Shown in pieces: positions 35,074 through 44,026 of a DNA stretch of 64,000 nt. Each line of letters opens with the position of its first letter. Position 1 is the stretch's first letter. The notes beneath the pieces are model-generated. The model saw only the letters and a program-made list of their open reading frames with translations. It had not been told where the DNA came from and did no database searches. A program made the translations under genes and the position numbers. The stretch comes from Haloprofundus halophilus (GTDB lineage: Archaea > Halobacteriota > Halobacteria > Halobacteriales > Haloferacaceae). The stretch lies in the NCBI RefSeq assembly GCF_003439925.1, contig NZ_QQRR01000001.1, positions 1,054,001 to 1,118,000 on the forward strand, in the 5' to 3' direction.

Positions 35074-35194
35074 ACGCGGACTTCGCTCCCGCCGGTCGCT
35101 CGTCCTCTCGTTCAAATCACTCCACTGTCGTTCACGTCGTCGAGCCTCGCAGCGCGATGAAACGCGCCGCTCGGAGTATGACGATTGGAGAAGC

Positions 35195-35278
35195 GCCGAG
35201 GGAGAGATTTGAACTCCCGAGTCCGAATGGACAGTAGATTTCGAATCTACCGCCTTGGCCAGGCTAGGCTACCTCGGC
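35195..35278 (-). tRNA. tRNA-Ser (anticodon CGA)
   Basis: Read on the minus strand, GCCGAGG (35278-35272) pairs with CCTCGGC (35202-35196), discriminator base G. The anticodon arm is GTAGA-TTCGAAA-TCTAC, so the anticodon is CGA (reads UCG). A long variable arm follows, as expected for a class II Ser tRNA, and the T-arm has GTTCAAATC. CCA is not encoded. It lies in the spacer between the AI-2E and MoxR genes. Confidence 0.93.
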
Positions 35279-35402
35279 TTACGTCTCCACAATCGCCCGC
35301 CCTCGTTTAATCGGTTTCGATTTCTCCGGGCGAATCACCGCTGTGGGAGACACTCACGACCGGCCAGTGGGTCTAAGTTCTCCGAGAACGCGTCTCAGGT
35401 AC

Positions 35403-36365
35403 ATGGATATCTCCGACGCAAGCACCGCTTGCGACCAGGTCCTCGACACGGTGAAAGGTGCGGTCATCGCGGACGACGAGTTCTTCGAGCGCATCATGCT
35501 CGGCGTGCTCGCCCGCGGTCACGTCCTCCTCGAAGACGTCCCCGGCACCGGCAAGACGCTCACCGCCCGCAGCATCGCGCAGGCGCTCGGTCTCAGTTTC
35601 TCCCGCGTGCAGTTCACGCCCGACCTGCTGCCCTCCGACGTCACCGGGACGAACATCTTCAACGAGCAGGACCGCAGTTTCGAGTTCTCCGAGGGCCCCA
35701 TCTTCGCCAACATCGTCCTCGCCGACGAGATAAACCGCGCGCCGCCGAAGACGCAGGCCGCCCTCCTCGAAGCGATGGAGGAGGGGCAGGTGACCGTCGA
35801 CGGCGAGACCCACCAGTTGCCCAAGCCGTTCTTCGTCATCGCGACGCAGAACCCCGTCGAACAGGAGGGGACGTTCCCGCTCCCCGAGGCGCAGGTCGAC
35901 CGCTTCTCGGTGAAGACCGCCATCGGCTACCCCGAACTCGACGGCGAGGTCGAACTGCTGCGCCGTCGCGCCGGCCGCGACACGCGCAGTCCGACCGTCG
36001 AGACGGTGCTCACACAGGACCAGGTGCTGGCGATGCGGGCGACGCCCGAACGCGTCCGCGTCCACGACGACCTGCTGCAGTACATGGCCGAGATAACCCA
36101 AGCGACGCGTAACGACCGCCGCGTCGCCGTCGGTGTCTCCCCGCGCGGTACCCAGCGGATGTTCGAGACCGCCCGCGCCCGCGCCGTCTACGCCGGCCGC
36201 GAGTTCGTCACGCCCGACGACGTAAAGCGCGTCAGCCACCCGGTGCTGGCCCACCGCCTGGTTCTCACGCCGGACGCGAAAGTCTCGGACGTGGACAAAG
36301 CCGACGTCGTCGACGACGTGCTCGACTCCGTCGACGTGCCGACCGTCGAGTTCGAAGCGCGGTAG
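35403..36365 (+). CDS. MoxR family AAA+ ATPase
   Basis: A 320-residue AAA+ ATPase. Walker A is EDVPGTGKTLTA (about residues 44-55), Walker B/sensor is 'ILADEINRAPPKTQAALLEAMEEGQ', then 'FFVIATQNPVEQEGTFPLPEAQ' (sensor 1 and Arg finger), and the C-terminal lid with the SPRGTQ arginine. MoxR ATPases act as chaperones that mature or activate vWA-domain partners, here probably the DUF58 protein encoded convergently. Start is MDISDAS at 35403; the longer in-frame start at 35343 reads into the tRNA flank. Confidence 0.92.
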   Translation: MDISDASTACDQVLDTVKGAVIADDEFFERIMLGVLARGHVLLEDVPGTGKTLTARSIAQALGLSFSRVQFTPDLLPSDVTGTNIFNEQDRSFEFSEGPIFANIVLADEINRAPPKTQAALLEAMEEGQVTVDGETHQLPKPFFVIATQNPVEQEGTFPLPEAQVDRFSVKTAIGYPELDGEVELLRRRAGRDTRSPTVETVLTQDQVLAMRATPERVRVHDDLLQYMAEITQATRNDRRVAVGVSPRGTQRMFETARARAVYAGREFVTPDDVKRVSHPVLAHRLVLTPDAKVSDVDKADVVDDVLDSVDVPTVEFEAR

Positions 36366-36402
36366 CGCGGACGCAACGCGAGTCGATTTTTCACCCGCAG
36401 CT

Positions 36403-36900
36403 TCAGTCGCGCAGCGCCGCCACGAGCGCGACGACGCCCAACAGGAGGAACACGAGCGCCGTCACCGGCTGCCCGCCGCCGGCGGCTTGGTACGCACCGT
36501 AACCCAGGACGGTCGCGACGATACCGACCGAGAGCGTCGACGCCGCGTGGACGAGTTCGGCGCGGGTCGTGTTCGTCTCCCGACCGAGCTGCTCGCCGAT
36601 ACCGATGGCGTTCTCGCCGGCGTCCCACGCGAACACGGCCGCGAGAAGCCCGACGAGCAGCAGTTCGGGGCCCGACCCGGCAATACCGCCGAAGAGGATC
36701 GCCGCGAACAGGGCGACGCCGCCGGCAGTCACCGCTCGGCGTCCGCCGATCACCAACCCGACCGCGAGGACGACGACGCCGACGGCCGCCGCCGCGAGCG
36801 CCGTCGACGAGCTCAGCGCCGCCGCGACGAGACAGACGCCTGCGCCGACCATCGAGAGCGAGACGCTCAGAAGTGCGGGTTTCCGCGTGATTTCGCTCAC
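36403..36900 (-). CDS. Haloarchaeal membrane protein of the MoxR/DUF58 cluster
   Basis: A 165-residue protein with about five hydrophobic segments and few charged residues until the middle DAGENAIGIGEQLGRE stretch. It starts at a GTG (36900) that overlaps the DUF58 stop as GTGA, so it is the last gene of the operon DUF4129 - membrane protein - DUF58 - this gene. I recall such proteins annotated as DUF7519 in haloarchaea; that name is tentative. Function unknown. Confidence 0.75.
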   Translation of the reverse strand: MSEITRKPALLSVSLSMVGAGVCLVAAALSSSTALAAAAVGVVVLAVGLVIGGRRAVTAGGVALFAAILFGGIAGSGPELLLVGLLAAVFAWDAGENAIGIGEQLGRETNTTRAELVHAASTLSVGIVATVLGYGAYQAAGGGQPVTALVFLLLGVVALVAALRD

Positions 36901-38171
36901 GAGGACCACCGCTCCCGTGCGCGAGCGAGTTCGGTCGCCAGCGACTCGTCGCGCCAGTCGATGACCCGGATGCCGGCCCGGCGCAGTCGGCTCATCCGGT
37001 TCCGGCGTTCGACGCGTGCGAGGCGGCGGCCGGGCGTCTCGTCGGCCGTCGGGTCGGGGCTGACGACGGTGACGAGGTGACCGTGGGCGTCGAGACGCCG
37101 CGCCGCGGTGACGACGTAGTCGTCGACCAGCGGCGAGAACAGGATGACCTGTGCGTCCGCCGGCAGGCGGCGCTGGAGGCGGCGGAGGCGAATCGAGGGG
37201 AAGAACGCGGCGTCCTCCGGCGGCGTCGGCGCGAGCGACGGATGCGTCGCCAGCAGTCTTCGCCCGCGCGCGCGGTGGTCTCGACCGGTTCCCGGCGGCA
37301 GCCAGAGGCTCTCGGCGGCGAACGTCGCCAACCCGACCCGGTCGCCGCCGTCCAGCAGCGCGACGAACGTCTCGCCGGCGGCCTCCGCCGACCGTTCGAC
37401 GGCGTTCGGCGCGTCGGGTTCGGGCGCGAGGTACGAGCCCTCGCGGGCGTCGACGAGCAACACGACCGTCGCCGCCCGCTCCTCTCGGAACTCGGTCGTC
37501 GCGAGTTCGCCGGTTCGCGCGAGTCGGTTCCAGTCGACGCGCTTGAGCGGGTCGCCGCGGCGGTACTCCCGCGTCGAAGTGAACTCCAGTCCCGCGCCGG
37601 CGACGTCCGTCGAGATGCGTCCGGCGTACTGCGTCGTCAGCCCCCGAAGCGGGAGGTTCTCGGTCGCCGACAGCCGCGGTTCGCAGCGGAGCACCGTCTC
37701 GGTGCTCGCCGCCGTCGCGCGCTCGTTGCTCCCGCTGGCGTTGCGAGCGATAATCCGCATCGGCTCCCACTCGTGTTCGCCGCGCACCGCCCTGACGGCG
37801 TACGAGAAGCGCGCTCGCTTCCCCGGCCTGAGCGCCGTTCCGAGCCGAGCGGTCCCGTCCGTGACCTCCAGCGCGGGCGGAACGCCGTCGACGACGCGGA
37901 GGTCGGGAAGCGTCGATTCGCCGACGTTTCGGACGGTGACGGTGACGCGAACCGTCTCGTCGGGTGCCGCCGTAGAGTCGTCGAGTTCGCGTTCGACGGC
38001 CACCGAGGGGTCCGGCGCGTCGCCGCCGTAGGCGTACGCGGCGTAGGCGATGCCCAGCACGCCGGCGAGCAACAGCGCCGGCTGGCGCGGCGAGACGAGA
38101 ATCGCCAGACTCCCCGAGAGGAGTGCGAGCGCCTCGACGCCCGTCCACCGGTTCGTCTCGAAAGCGCTCAT
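36897..38171 (-). CDS. DUF58 (vWA-like) family protein
   Basis: A 424-residue protein. Two N-terminal helices (about residues 12-46) anchor it. A beta-sandwich domain follows ('RVTVTVRNVGESTLPDLRVV'), then the DUF58 signature 'STREYRRGDPLKRVDWNRLARTGEL' (GD-x-x-RxIdWx3AR type) and a vWA fold ('VVLLVDAREGSYL'). The family works with MoxR ATPases, possibly in surface-protein or oxidoreductase assembly. The start is MSAFETN at 38171, overlapping the upstream gene stop by four bases. Confidence 0.9.
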   Translation of the reverse strand: MSAFETNRWTGVEALALLSGSLAILVSPRQPALLLAGVLGIAYAAYAYGGDAPDPSVAVERELDDSTAAPDETVRVTVTVRNVGESTLPDLRVVDGVPPALEVTDGTARLGTALRPGKRARFSYAVRAVRGEHEWEPMRIIARNASGSNERATAASTETVLRCEPRLSATENLPLRGLTTQYAGRISTDVAGAGLEFTSTREYRRGDPLKRVDWNRLARTGELATTEFREERAATVVLLVDAREGSYLAPEPDAPNAVERSAEAAGETFVALLDGGDRVGLATFAAESLWLPPGTGRDHRARGRRLLATHPSLAPTPPEDAAFFPSIRLRRLQRRLPADAQVILFSPLVDDYVVTAARRLDAHGHLVTVVSPDPTADETPGRRLARVERRNRMSRLRRAGIRVIDWRDESLATELARARERWSS

Positions 38172-38719
38172 CGGCTCCCCTCCTGAATCGCCACGAGTTC
38201 GTCGACGACGCGGCGGGCGCTCCGCTCGAAGGGCGACTCGGTTCGGAGCATCGCTCGGACGCGAGCGACGAGCGACGGACGCGGCGGCGACTCCCGGAGC
38301 GCCGCGGCCGCGACGGGGTCGTCGGTCCACGTGCCGGCGTCGAGGCGTTCTTGCGCCTCCTCGGGCGTCAGACCGCCGTATCCGACGAGCGTCTCGCGCG
38401 CCGCCTCGCGGAGTCGTTCGCGGACTCGCTCTCGCTTCTGTGCGCGCCCGAGCGAGCGCTCGCCTGCGAACTCGACGTCCACGTCGTCGCCGGGCACCGG
38501 TACGTGGTATCGGAGTTCCGGGTCGTCGGTCGTCGTGGCGTGGAACGTCGTCTTTCGACGGGAGAGGCCGTACCGAATCCCCTGGACGAGCGCGAGCGCG
38601 CCGACGAGCGTCACGACGAGGTAGTCGAGGCCGAACGCCCCGGCGAGACCCCGGTTGACGACGACGGCGAAGCCGAAGACGGTCGCGGTGAGCCCCGCGA
38701 ACGCGGTGACGGTTCTCAC
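38168..38719 (-). CDS. Membrane protein of the MoxR/DUF58/DUF4129 cluster
   Basis: A 183-residue protein starting at GTG (38719). Two N-terminal helices ('TAFAGLTATVFGFAVVVN' and 'LDYLVVTLVGALALVQGIRYG') are followed by a charged cytosolic part with 'REAARETLVGYGGLTPEEAQE' and 'ERSARRVVDELVAIQE'. I recall this type as DUF7269 in haloarchaea (tentative). Its start overlaps the DUF4129 stop (GTGA), and its stop overlaps the DUF58 start. Confidence 0.72.
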   Translation of the reverse strand: MRTVTAFAGLTATVFGFAVVVNRGLAGAFGLDYLVVTLVGALALVQGIRYGLSRRKTTFHATTTDDPELRYHVPVPGDDVDVEFAGERSLGRAQKRERVRERLREAARETLVGYGGLTPEEAQERLDAGTWTDDPVAAAALRESPPRPSLVARVRAMLRTESPFERSARRVVDELVAIQEGSR

Positions 38720-39690
38720 CGGCTCTCGTCTCCCTCGGCGTCCGCAGCGCCGTCGGCGTACGCCGACTCGATGCGACGGAGCGCCGAAACGGCGCGTTCC
38801 TCCCGGTCGGCGGTCACCGTTCCCTCGCCGTAACGGACGTACTCGAACAGTTCCGTGAGTTCGCGCACGTCCCCGCGGGCCATCCCCGCGTCCTCGGCGG
38901 CGACGGCGAACTCCTCGGGGGTGCTCGTCTGCGGACGCTCGACGTCGAGCAGGCCGGTCATCTCGACCCACGCTCTGTACACCTCGTTGTCGGTGTCGGC
39001 GTCGGCTTCGATTCGGTCGGCCGCGCGACCGGCGGCCGCTCCGAGGGCGGCCACGTCGGGTATCGGGTCGGGCGTATCGTCGGTGCCGTCGACGACCTCG
39101 TCGTCGTCGCCGGTGGAGACGAACAGCAACAGCACCGCGCCGACGAGGACGACCCCGAGGATGGCCAAGAGCAGTATCGTCGGCGTCGTGAGCGTCTCGC
39201 CGGTCCCGGTGAGCCCCGACGAGCCCGCCGAGCCCGGAAACAGCGAACTGTTGGTCGAGTTCTCTCCGCCGCCGAATCCGAACGACGAGTCCGGGGTCGC
39301 ACAGGAGGTGAGAAGCACGTAGAAGATGAGAACCAGGCTGCCGAACGAGACGGTGAACGCGAGGCCGAGGAGGTACGACCCGGTTTTGTATCGGGCGACG
39401 GCGTTCATCGCGACGAACGCGCCGACGATGGTGGAGGCGACCCACCACTGCGTCAGCCAGGGAACACAGAAGCTCAGCAGCGGGGCCGCTTCACTCTCGC
39501 CGTTCACGAACGGCTGTTGTTCTTCGGGAGCATCGCTGCCCCCGCCGAAACTACCGCTGTCGGAGGTACCGAGGCCGAAACTGCCGCCGTCGTCGATGAC
39601 GACCGCGGAGTCGAGGGTCGCGGCGGCGAGGGCGAGCGCGCAGACGGCGAGAGCGGCGAGACCGATCCGGAGGGCTGTGTCTCTCTGCAC
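38716..39690 (-). CDS. DUF4129 domain membrane protein
   Basis: A 324-residue protein (338 if GTG at 39732 is used). An N-terminal signal-like helix 'LRIGLAALAVCALALAAATL' is followed by several membrane helices, a Gly/Ser-rich extracellular region, and the C-terminal DUF4129 domain 'VYRAWVEMTGLLDVERPQTS' with 'TPEEFAVAAEDAGM' and ELTELFEYVRYGE. DUF4129 proteins usually lie next to MoxR/DUF58 and are likely its membrane partner. I prefer the inner GTG (39690), since the family starts near 'QRDTALRIG'; the first start is uncertain. Confidence 0.82.
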   Translation of the reverse strand: MQRDTALRIGLAALAVCALALAAATLDSAVVIDDGGSFGLGTSDSGSFGGGSDAPEEQQPFVNGESEAAPLLSFCVPWLTQWWVASTIVGAFVAMNAVARYKTGSYLLGLAFTVSFGSLVLIFYVLLTSCATPDSSFGFGGGENSTNSSLFPGSAGSSGLTGTGETLTTPTILLLAILGVVLVGAVLLLFVSTGDDDEVVDGTDDTPDPIPDVAALGAAAGRAADRIEADADTDNEVYRAWVEMTGLLDVERPQTSTPEEFAVAAEDAGMARGDVRELTELFEYVRYGEGTVTADREERAVSALRRIESAYADGAADAEGDESR

Positions 39691-39774
39691 GGCACGTGAT
39701 AGCGTGGCAACGCCGTATAGTGGTTTCGACACTGACTCATCAGCCAGGAATCACGAACGGATCGCCGGAGAGAC

Positions 39775-40803
39775 TCAGTCGGAGGTGGGAGGTTCGGGTG
39801 CGCGTTCGTCGACCAACGGAAACGAGTCGAAGTATCCGTCGTCGGCGCTCTCGACGATGGCGTCGTTTCGAGCGCCGTCGGCGGCGGCGTGGCGGTACGC
39901 CTCGGTTCGGCTCTCGTCGTCGCCGAGCGGAACCATCGAGACCGTGGTTCCGTCGGGGGTCACGCGGACGAGCAAGTATCCCTGCGGGAACGAACACGCG
40001 GCGGGCGTCGTCACCTGCGTCACGCCGTCAAACGAGTCGGCCCGTCCGCCGCGAGGACGACCGTCGGAGACGCCGGACTCGTCGGACCCACCGGAGACGC
40101 CGGAGACGCGGGCGGCCGTCGGCCAGTGGATGTGGCCCGAGACAGCCAATTCGACGCCGGCCGAATCGAGCGCCTCGACCACTGCGTCGGCGTTCCGGAG
40201 CTGGTAGTGGTCGGTGTCGGGGAACCGCTCGACGAGGCGGCCGACGTGGGTCGTCGGGTGGTGGAAGACGGCGACCGTCGGGCGCTCGGGGTCGACGGCG
40301 TCCGCTATCCAGTCGAGTTGTGCGTCGGAGATGCGGCCCGCGTGGCCCTCTCGGAGCGTCCCGTCGGCGTCGGAGGCGCTGTTGAGACAGACGACGTCGA
40401 GACCGCCCAGACGGGACCGATACGGCAACTCGTCGGGACAGTGCGCGGCGACGAACGAGGACAGCGGGGGGGTCTGGTGGTCGTCGAACGCTTTCGGGAC
40501 GTCGTGGTTCCCCGGGACGGCGAGGTACGGCGCGTCGAGTTCCGAGAGAATCTCCTCGACGCGGTCGAATTCCGGGGGTGCCCCGTCCTTCGTCAGGTCG
40601 CCCGCGAAGACGAGTCCGTCGACGTCCCGCCGATTCACGTCGTCGACGACCGATTCGAGTCGGGACTCGGTCCGGTGAAACACCTTCCACGTCCCCTCGG
40701 CGTCGGCAGTGACGTGGGCGTCGGAGACGACGGCGAGCGTCGTCTCGGGTGCTTTCGGTCGGTCGAGATGCGCGAGTTCGGTTTCGCGGGTGGGGCCGGA
40801 CAT
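39775..40803 (-). CDS. Calcineurin-like metallophosphoesterase
   Basis: A 342-residue protein with all five metallophosphoesterase blocks: SDAHV (motif I), GDLTKDG (II), PGNHD (III), VFHHP (IV), and SGHIHW (V). Asp, His and Asn in these motifs bind the two metals. The fold is closest to 3',5'-cyclic-nucleotide phosphodiesterase (CpdA/Icc-like) and related enzymes, but the substrate is open. A C-terminal extension of about 60 residues is acidic. Stop lies close to the DUF4129 gene end. Confidence 0.9.
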   Translation of the reverse strand: MSGPTRETELAHLDRPKAPETTLAVVSDAHVTADAEGTWKVFHRTESRLESVVDDVNRRDVDGLVFAGDLTKDGAPPEFDRVEEILSELDAPYLAVPGNHDVPKAFDDHQTPPLSSFVAAHCPDELPYRSRLGGLDVVCLNSASDADGTLREGHAGRISDAQLDWIADAVDPERPTVAVFHHPTTHVGRLVERFPDTDHYQLRNADAVVEALDSAGVELAVSGHIHWPTAARVSGVSGGSDESGVSDGRPRGGRADSFDGVTQVTTPAACSFPQGYLLVRVTPDGTTVSMVPLGDDESRTEAYRHAAADGARNDAIVESADDGYFDSFPLVDERAPEPPTSD

Positions 40804-41076
40804 CGGTGTTCGGCGGGGCTAGCCCGTCCGGGCGGGTAAACATATCGGCCGCGTTATAATTTTGTGAGAGTAGCGAACGCGCGTCTTATCCGAATCTGCG
40901 GGCGAAGAAACTCCCTCACCATCGACGACGAGAGATTCGAGCCCCGTCTCTTCGAGTTCGGGTTCGTCGCCGAGGCGGACGCGTACCGACGTCGGAGTGC
41001 CGAACGTGCGTCGACGGCCGCCCCCGCGTCGACGGCCGCCTCGGCGCTCGACAGACGCCCTGTGCGGTGACCGGGA

Positions 41077-41256
41077 CTACTGATTCCCCGTCGGCGCGGA
41101 CACTAGAAACGTTCTCGCACCTTTCCGTTCGAGGTACAGTTCGACGCCGCGTTCGCGCTGACGGTCGACGCAGGCGGGAACCTCCTCGGCGGCCAGGTCG
41201 GTTATGTCGATGCACTTCCGCGACTGCTCTCGGTCACGCCTCACGGCGATGCTCAT
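41077..41256 (-). CDS. Small hypothetical protein (59 aa)
   Basis: ATG at 41256 opens a 59-residue frame: MSIAVRRDREQSRKCIDITD, then LAAEEVPACVDRQRERGVEL and a beta-rich end. The start and middle have GC3-rich codons; the end is weaker. It has two Cys but no zinc motif. Nothing is recognised. It may be a real small protein or a chance frame. Confidence 0.4.
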   Translation of the reverse strand: MSIAVRRDREQSRKCIDITDLAAEEVPACVDRQRERGVELYLERKGARTFLVSAPTGNQ

Positions 41257-41330
41257 ACACGTACATTCGTACTGAGTGACTTGTAGGCGAGCCTAGCAGA
41301 GCGAAAGTGAAACTGAACGACGGCGTCGGG

Positions 41331-41414
41331 GTCGACTCGGCGAGCGGCGGAGTCGACTCGATGAACGGCGGGGCCGACTCGACGAGCGGTGGGGTCGACT
41401 CGACGAGCGGCGGG
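41331..41414. repeat. 21-bp tandem repeat, four copies
   Basis: GTCGACTCG plus a variable middle and CGGCGG repeat in exact 21-bp register (41331, 41352, 41373, 41394). The unit is a multiple of three and could encode GVDSxSG-like peptide if read on the plus strand, but the surrounding frame is not convincing. Confidence 0.85.
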
Positions 41415-41512
41415 AGAGTCGGGACTCCGGGGGTACGACCTGGTTGCGTTTCAGCGAACCGCGTCGGGAGAAGCGGTGGCTTCGGGGCGTTGATGTAAGC
41501 GGTGTCGAGCGG

Positions 41513-41671
41513 TCACTCCAGCGACTCGGCGGCGTACTCGGCGACGTCGGCGGAACCACAGCACCGACAGCGCTCGTCGTCCGCATCGAGCGTGGTTCCG
41601 CAGCGACGACACTCGTAGAACGTCGCGTCGCGCGTTTCCCGACCGACGACGGATTTGACAGATTCGAACAT
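41513..41671 (-). CDS. Small zinc-ribbon protein (52 aa)
   Basis: A 52-residue protein: MFESVKSVVGRETRD, then CRRCGTTLD (Cys21, Cys24) and CRCCGSADV (Cys35, Cys37, Cys38). Two knuckles spaced by ten residues make a rubredoxin-like zinc ribbon. The ATG at 41671 sits before GC3-rich codons, and the stop is the TGA at 41515-41513. Such tiny zinc proteins are numerous in haloarchaea and often regulate motility or metabolism. The exact family is not recognised. Confidence 0.72.
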   Translation of the reverse strand: MFESVKSVVGRETRDATFYECRRCGTTLDADDERCRCCGSADVAEYAAESLE

Positions 41672-41932
41672 AGATACTCAGGGGGCGTCGCGCCCGCTTG
41701 GTTGGTTGTGACGGTAGATACATTAGAAGGTTGTCCATCCGCGGTGAAAGTGTAAAATCCGCCTCCGTCATGCGATTTTGAACCGAATATGCGTGAGAAA
41801 AAGAAGGAGAAGCTACGGCCGCGGCGTCGCCGTTCCTGCGGCGTACGGGTCCGCTCTCGAAACCGGCGACCGGCGTCTCACAGACGTTCGAGCGGGAACT
41901 CCGGAGTCCGCGGGTCCAGTCTCGGGTGGATG

Positions 41933-42358
41933 TCAATCCGCCCACGTCCACCGCGAGTCGAGGACGTACCGGTAGACGCCGCTGATGACGATTGCGAGGC
42001 CGTTGGCGAGTAGGTACGGGACGCCCCGCCACGCGACCAACCCGTAGAGGATACCGAGTTGGATCGGAATCGCGCTCCCGCGGACGAGGTTCGTCTTCAC
42101 CAGTCCGGAGAGAAACGCGTTCGTCCCGGTGTTCTGAAACGCCTGGAACGTCCACGTGTTGTTCAACACGTACTGGAAGACGATGGTTATCTCGATGGCG
42201 ATGGCGGCCGCCAGCAGGTAGTTTATCCGCCCCCGTTCGACGAACAGCCACAGCAACACCATCTGGACGCCCGCGGCGACCGCACCGACGATGACGAAGC
42301 GACGCAGGCGGACGGCGATGGGGCTCTCTACGAGGGCCCGCAGCAGCGCTCGGACCAC
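41933..42358 (-). CDS. GtrA family membrane protein
   Basis: A 141-residue protein with four helices and the GtrA signature: the first helix 'RRFVIVGAVAAGVQMVLLWL', 'FQYVLNNTWTFQ' (NxxWTF motif), and a final helix with 'RYVLDSRWTWAD'. GtrA-like proteins flip or modify lipid-linked sugars. It starts with a GTG two bases after the sulfatase stop, so the pair is an operon. Confidence 0.9.
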   Translation of the reverse strand: MVRALLRALVESPIAVRLRRFVIVGAVAAGVQMVLLWLFVERGRINYLLAAAIAIEITIVFQYVLNNTWTFQAFQNTGTNAFLSGLVKTNLVRGSAIPIQLGILYGLVAWRGVPYLLANGLAIVISGVYRYVLDSRWTWAD

Positions 42359-42360
42359 GG

Positions 42361-43803
42361 TTATCGGTATCCGAGCGCGGAGAGGCGGGTTTCGACGGCG
42401 TCGTCGACGGCGTCGTCGGACGCGTCGTCAAGTGCACCCTCGCCGGCTCCGGCGAGCAGTTCGGCGTGTTCGACCGCCGGTTCGCGGAGTCGAGCGACGA
42501 CCGACTCGTCCTCAGGGGTGGGAGCGACGGTTCGGTCGGTCTGTTGGTCGGGGTCGCTCGCTCGGTGGTACAGCTCCCGTGCGCCGGTCTCGGTGTTCTC
42601 GACGTAGGTCCACTCGCGCGTCCGCACGCTCACGAGCAGGTCACCGTCGTCGAGACTGCGGGGGATCGGCTGTTGGGTGACGTCGTCGCCGCGGACCGCG
42701 ACGGAGACCACGGGGTCGGCGCCGGGGTCCGTGCCGTCGACGACGCTCGAAACGAGGCTCTCGCCGTTCCACTCCGCTGGCGAGTCGACGTCGAAGAGGT
42801 CGCAGACCGTCGGCGGGACGGCGTCGAGGCCGACGTGTCCGTCGATGCGCCGAGCGTCCGCGCCCGGGACGTCGACCACGAGCGGGACGTGGATGAGTTC
42901 GTCGTAGAGCTTCGGATAGTGGGCGAGGTGGCCGTGTTCCTGAAACTCCTCGCCGTGGTCGCCGGCGACGACGACGGCCGTCTCGTCGCGGTGTCCTGCC
43001 GCGTCGAGGCTGTCGAGGAGGCGACCGATACTCGCGTCGACCTGCCTGACCGCCCCCTGGTACAGCGTCCGGAGGTCCGAGAGCGTCCGGTCGCCGACCT
43101 CCCACCCGAGGCCGGTGCGGGTGTGCGCCAGGAGCATCCGGTGGGTGCCGAACATCGCCGAGGAGACCTCGCGGATGTAGCGCGGTGCGGGGACGTAGGG
43201 GGTGTGGGCGTCCATGTAGTGAACCCACAGGAAGAACGGCTCGTCGGCGTCCTCGACGAACGACGTCGCCGCTCGCTCCACGTCGAGCATGCGCGAGGTG
43301 TCGAGGAACGGCTTGTCGTCGCCGTCGCGTCTGAGCCGCGAGGAGAGCCGTCGGAACGGCGAGGCGGCGAGCTGGAGCCACCCTTCGACCGTCGGGTGAG
43401 CGGCGAGATAGCGGCCGTAGAGACTCGACCCGACGTCCGCGACGAACGGCTCGAACTCGTCGAACCCCTCGTCGAACCCCCAGTGGTCGGTGAGGAACCC
43501 GTTGGCTGCGTTGAACCCGCCCGTCTCGACGCCCGCTTCCGAGAGCGTCTCGGCGAGCGTCGGCGACTCGCTCACGCCGATGCGACCCGTATCCGCGAAC
43601 ACGGGGCGCGAGGCGAGCAGTCCGGGGAACGAAAACGGCGTCCAGTTCCCCGTCGCAAACGCGTTCTCGAACACCGTCCCTCGGTCGGCCAACTCCTGTA
43701 GTACGGGCGTGTGCCGGTCGGAGTCGTACGGACTGATCGCATCCGAACGGAGCGAATCGACCGTCACGAGTACCACGTTGGAGATGTCGGCGTGTGTCGT
43801 CAT
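42361..43803 (-). CDS. Sulfatase/alkaline-phosphatase-superfamily hydrolase
   Basis: A 480-residue protein. The metal-binding start is VVLVTVDSLRSDAI (about residues 10-23); GNWTPFSFPGLLASR replaces the usual C/S-x-P-x-R formylglycine motif, so the nucleophile is uncertain. Metal motifs 'WVHYMDAHTPYVP' and 'AVVVAGDHGEEFQEHGHLAH' are clear. It belongs to the alkaline-phosphatase superfamily ('sulfatase-like'), acting on sulfated glycans or lipid-linked sugar phosphates. The GtrA partner suggests surface-polysaccharide editing. Start is ATG at 43803. Confidence 0.88.
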   Translation of the reverse strand: MTTHADISNVVLVTVDSLRSDAISPYDSDRHTPVLQELADRGTVFENAFATGNWTPFSFPGLLASRPVFADTGRIGVSESPTLAETLSEAGVETGGFNAANGFLTDHWGFDEGFDEFEPFVADVGSSLYGRYLAAHPTVEGWLQLAASPFRRLSSRLRRDGDDKPFLDTSRMLDVERAATSFVEDADEPFFLWVHYMDAHTPYVPAPRYIREVSSAMFGTHRMLLAHTRTGLGWEVGDRTLSDLRTLYQGAVRQVDASIGRLLDSLDAAGHRDETAVVVAGDHGEEFQEHGHLAHYPKLYDELIHVPLVVDVPGADARRIDGHVGLDAVPPTVCDLFDVDSPAEWNGESLVSSVVDGTDPGADPVVSVAVRGDDVTQQPIPRSLDDGDLLVSVRTREWTYVENTETGARELYHRASDPDQQTDRTVAPTPEDESVVARLREPAVEHAELLAGAGEGALDDASDDAVDDAVETRLSALGYR

Positions 43804-44026
43804 GGGTAGCGAGCCGTGTTGCCACAGACTGGCGCCCCTCTGGTCTCCACCCGACCGCCGTTTCCACCGACGCTGTCGACGAGGCGGTCCAGTCAGTGTC
43901 GAAGGCGTGGACGCCAGTAACGTCCTCCCTACGCAGGTCACCCCTGTCACAGTTTCGGTTTCGACGATTGGCGTGAATCGGGGTCGTTCGGGCTCGAGAA
44001 CGCTGATCTACCCTGTCGTCGCCACC

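Noticed and set aside
35021-35125. Second tRNA gene
   Set aside because: Only the 3' acceptor strand and T-arm half are present; no anticodon arm or 5' acceptor strand exists, so it is a fragment.
40864-41070. 68-codon plus-strand open frame
   Set aside because: The sequence is Arg/Ala-rich, not acidic, with no promoter or motif. It may be chance, so it is not listed.
41307-41498. Plus-strand open frame made of the 21-bp repeat
   Set aside because: The frame is mostly the repeat (GVDSxSG) and ends in unrelated sequence; repeat DNA is the simpler reading.
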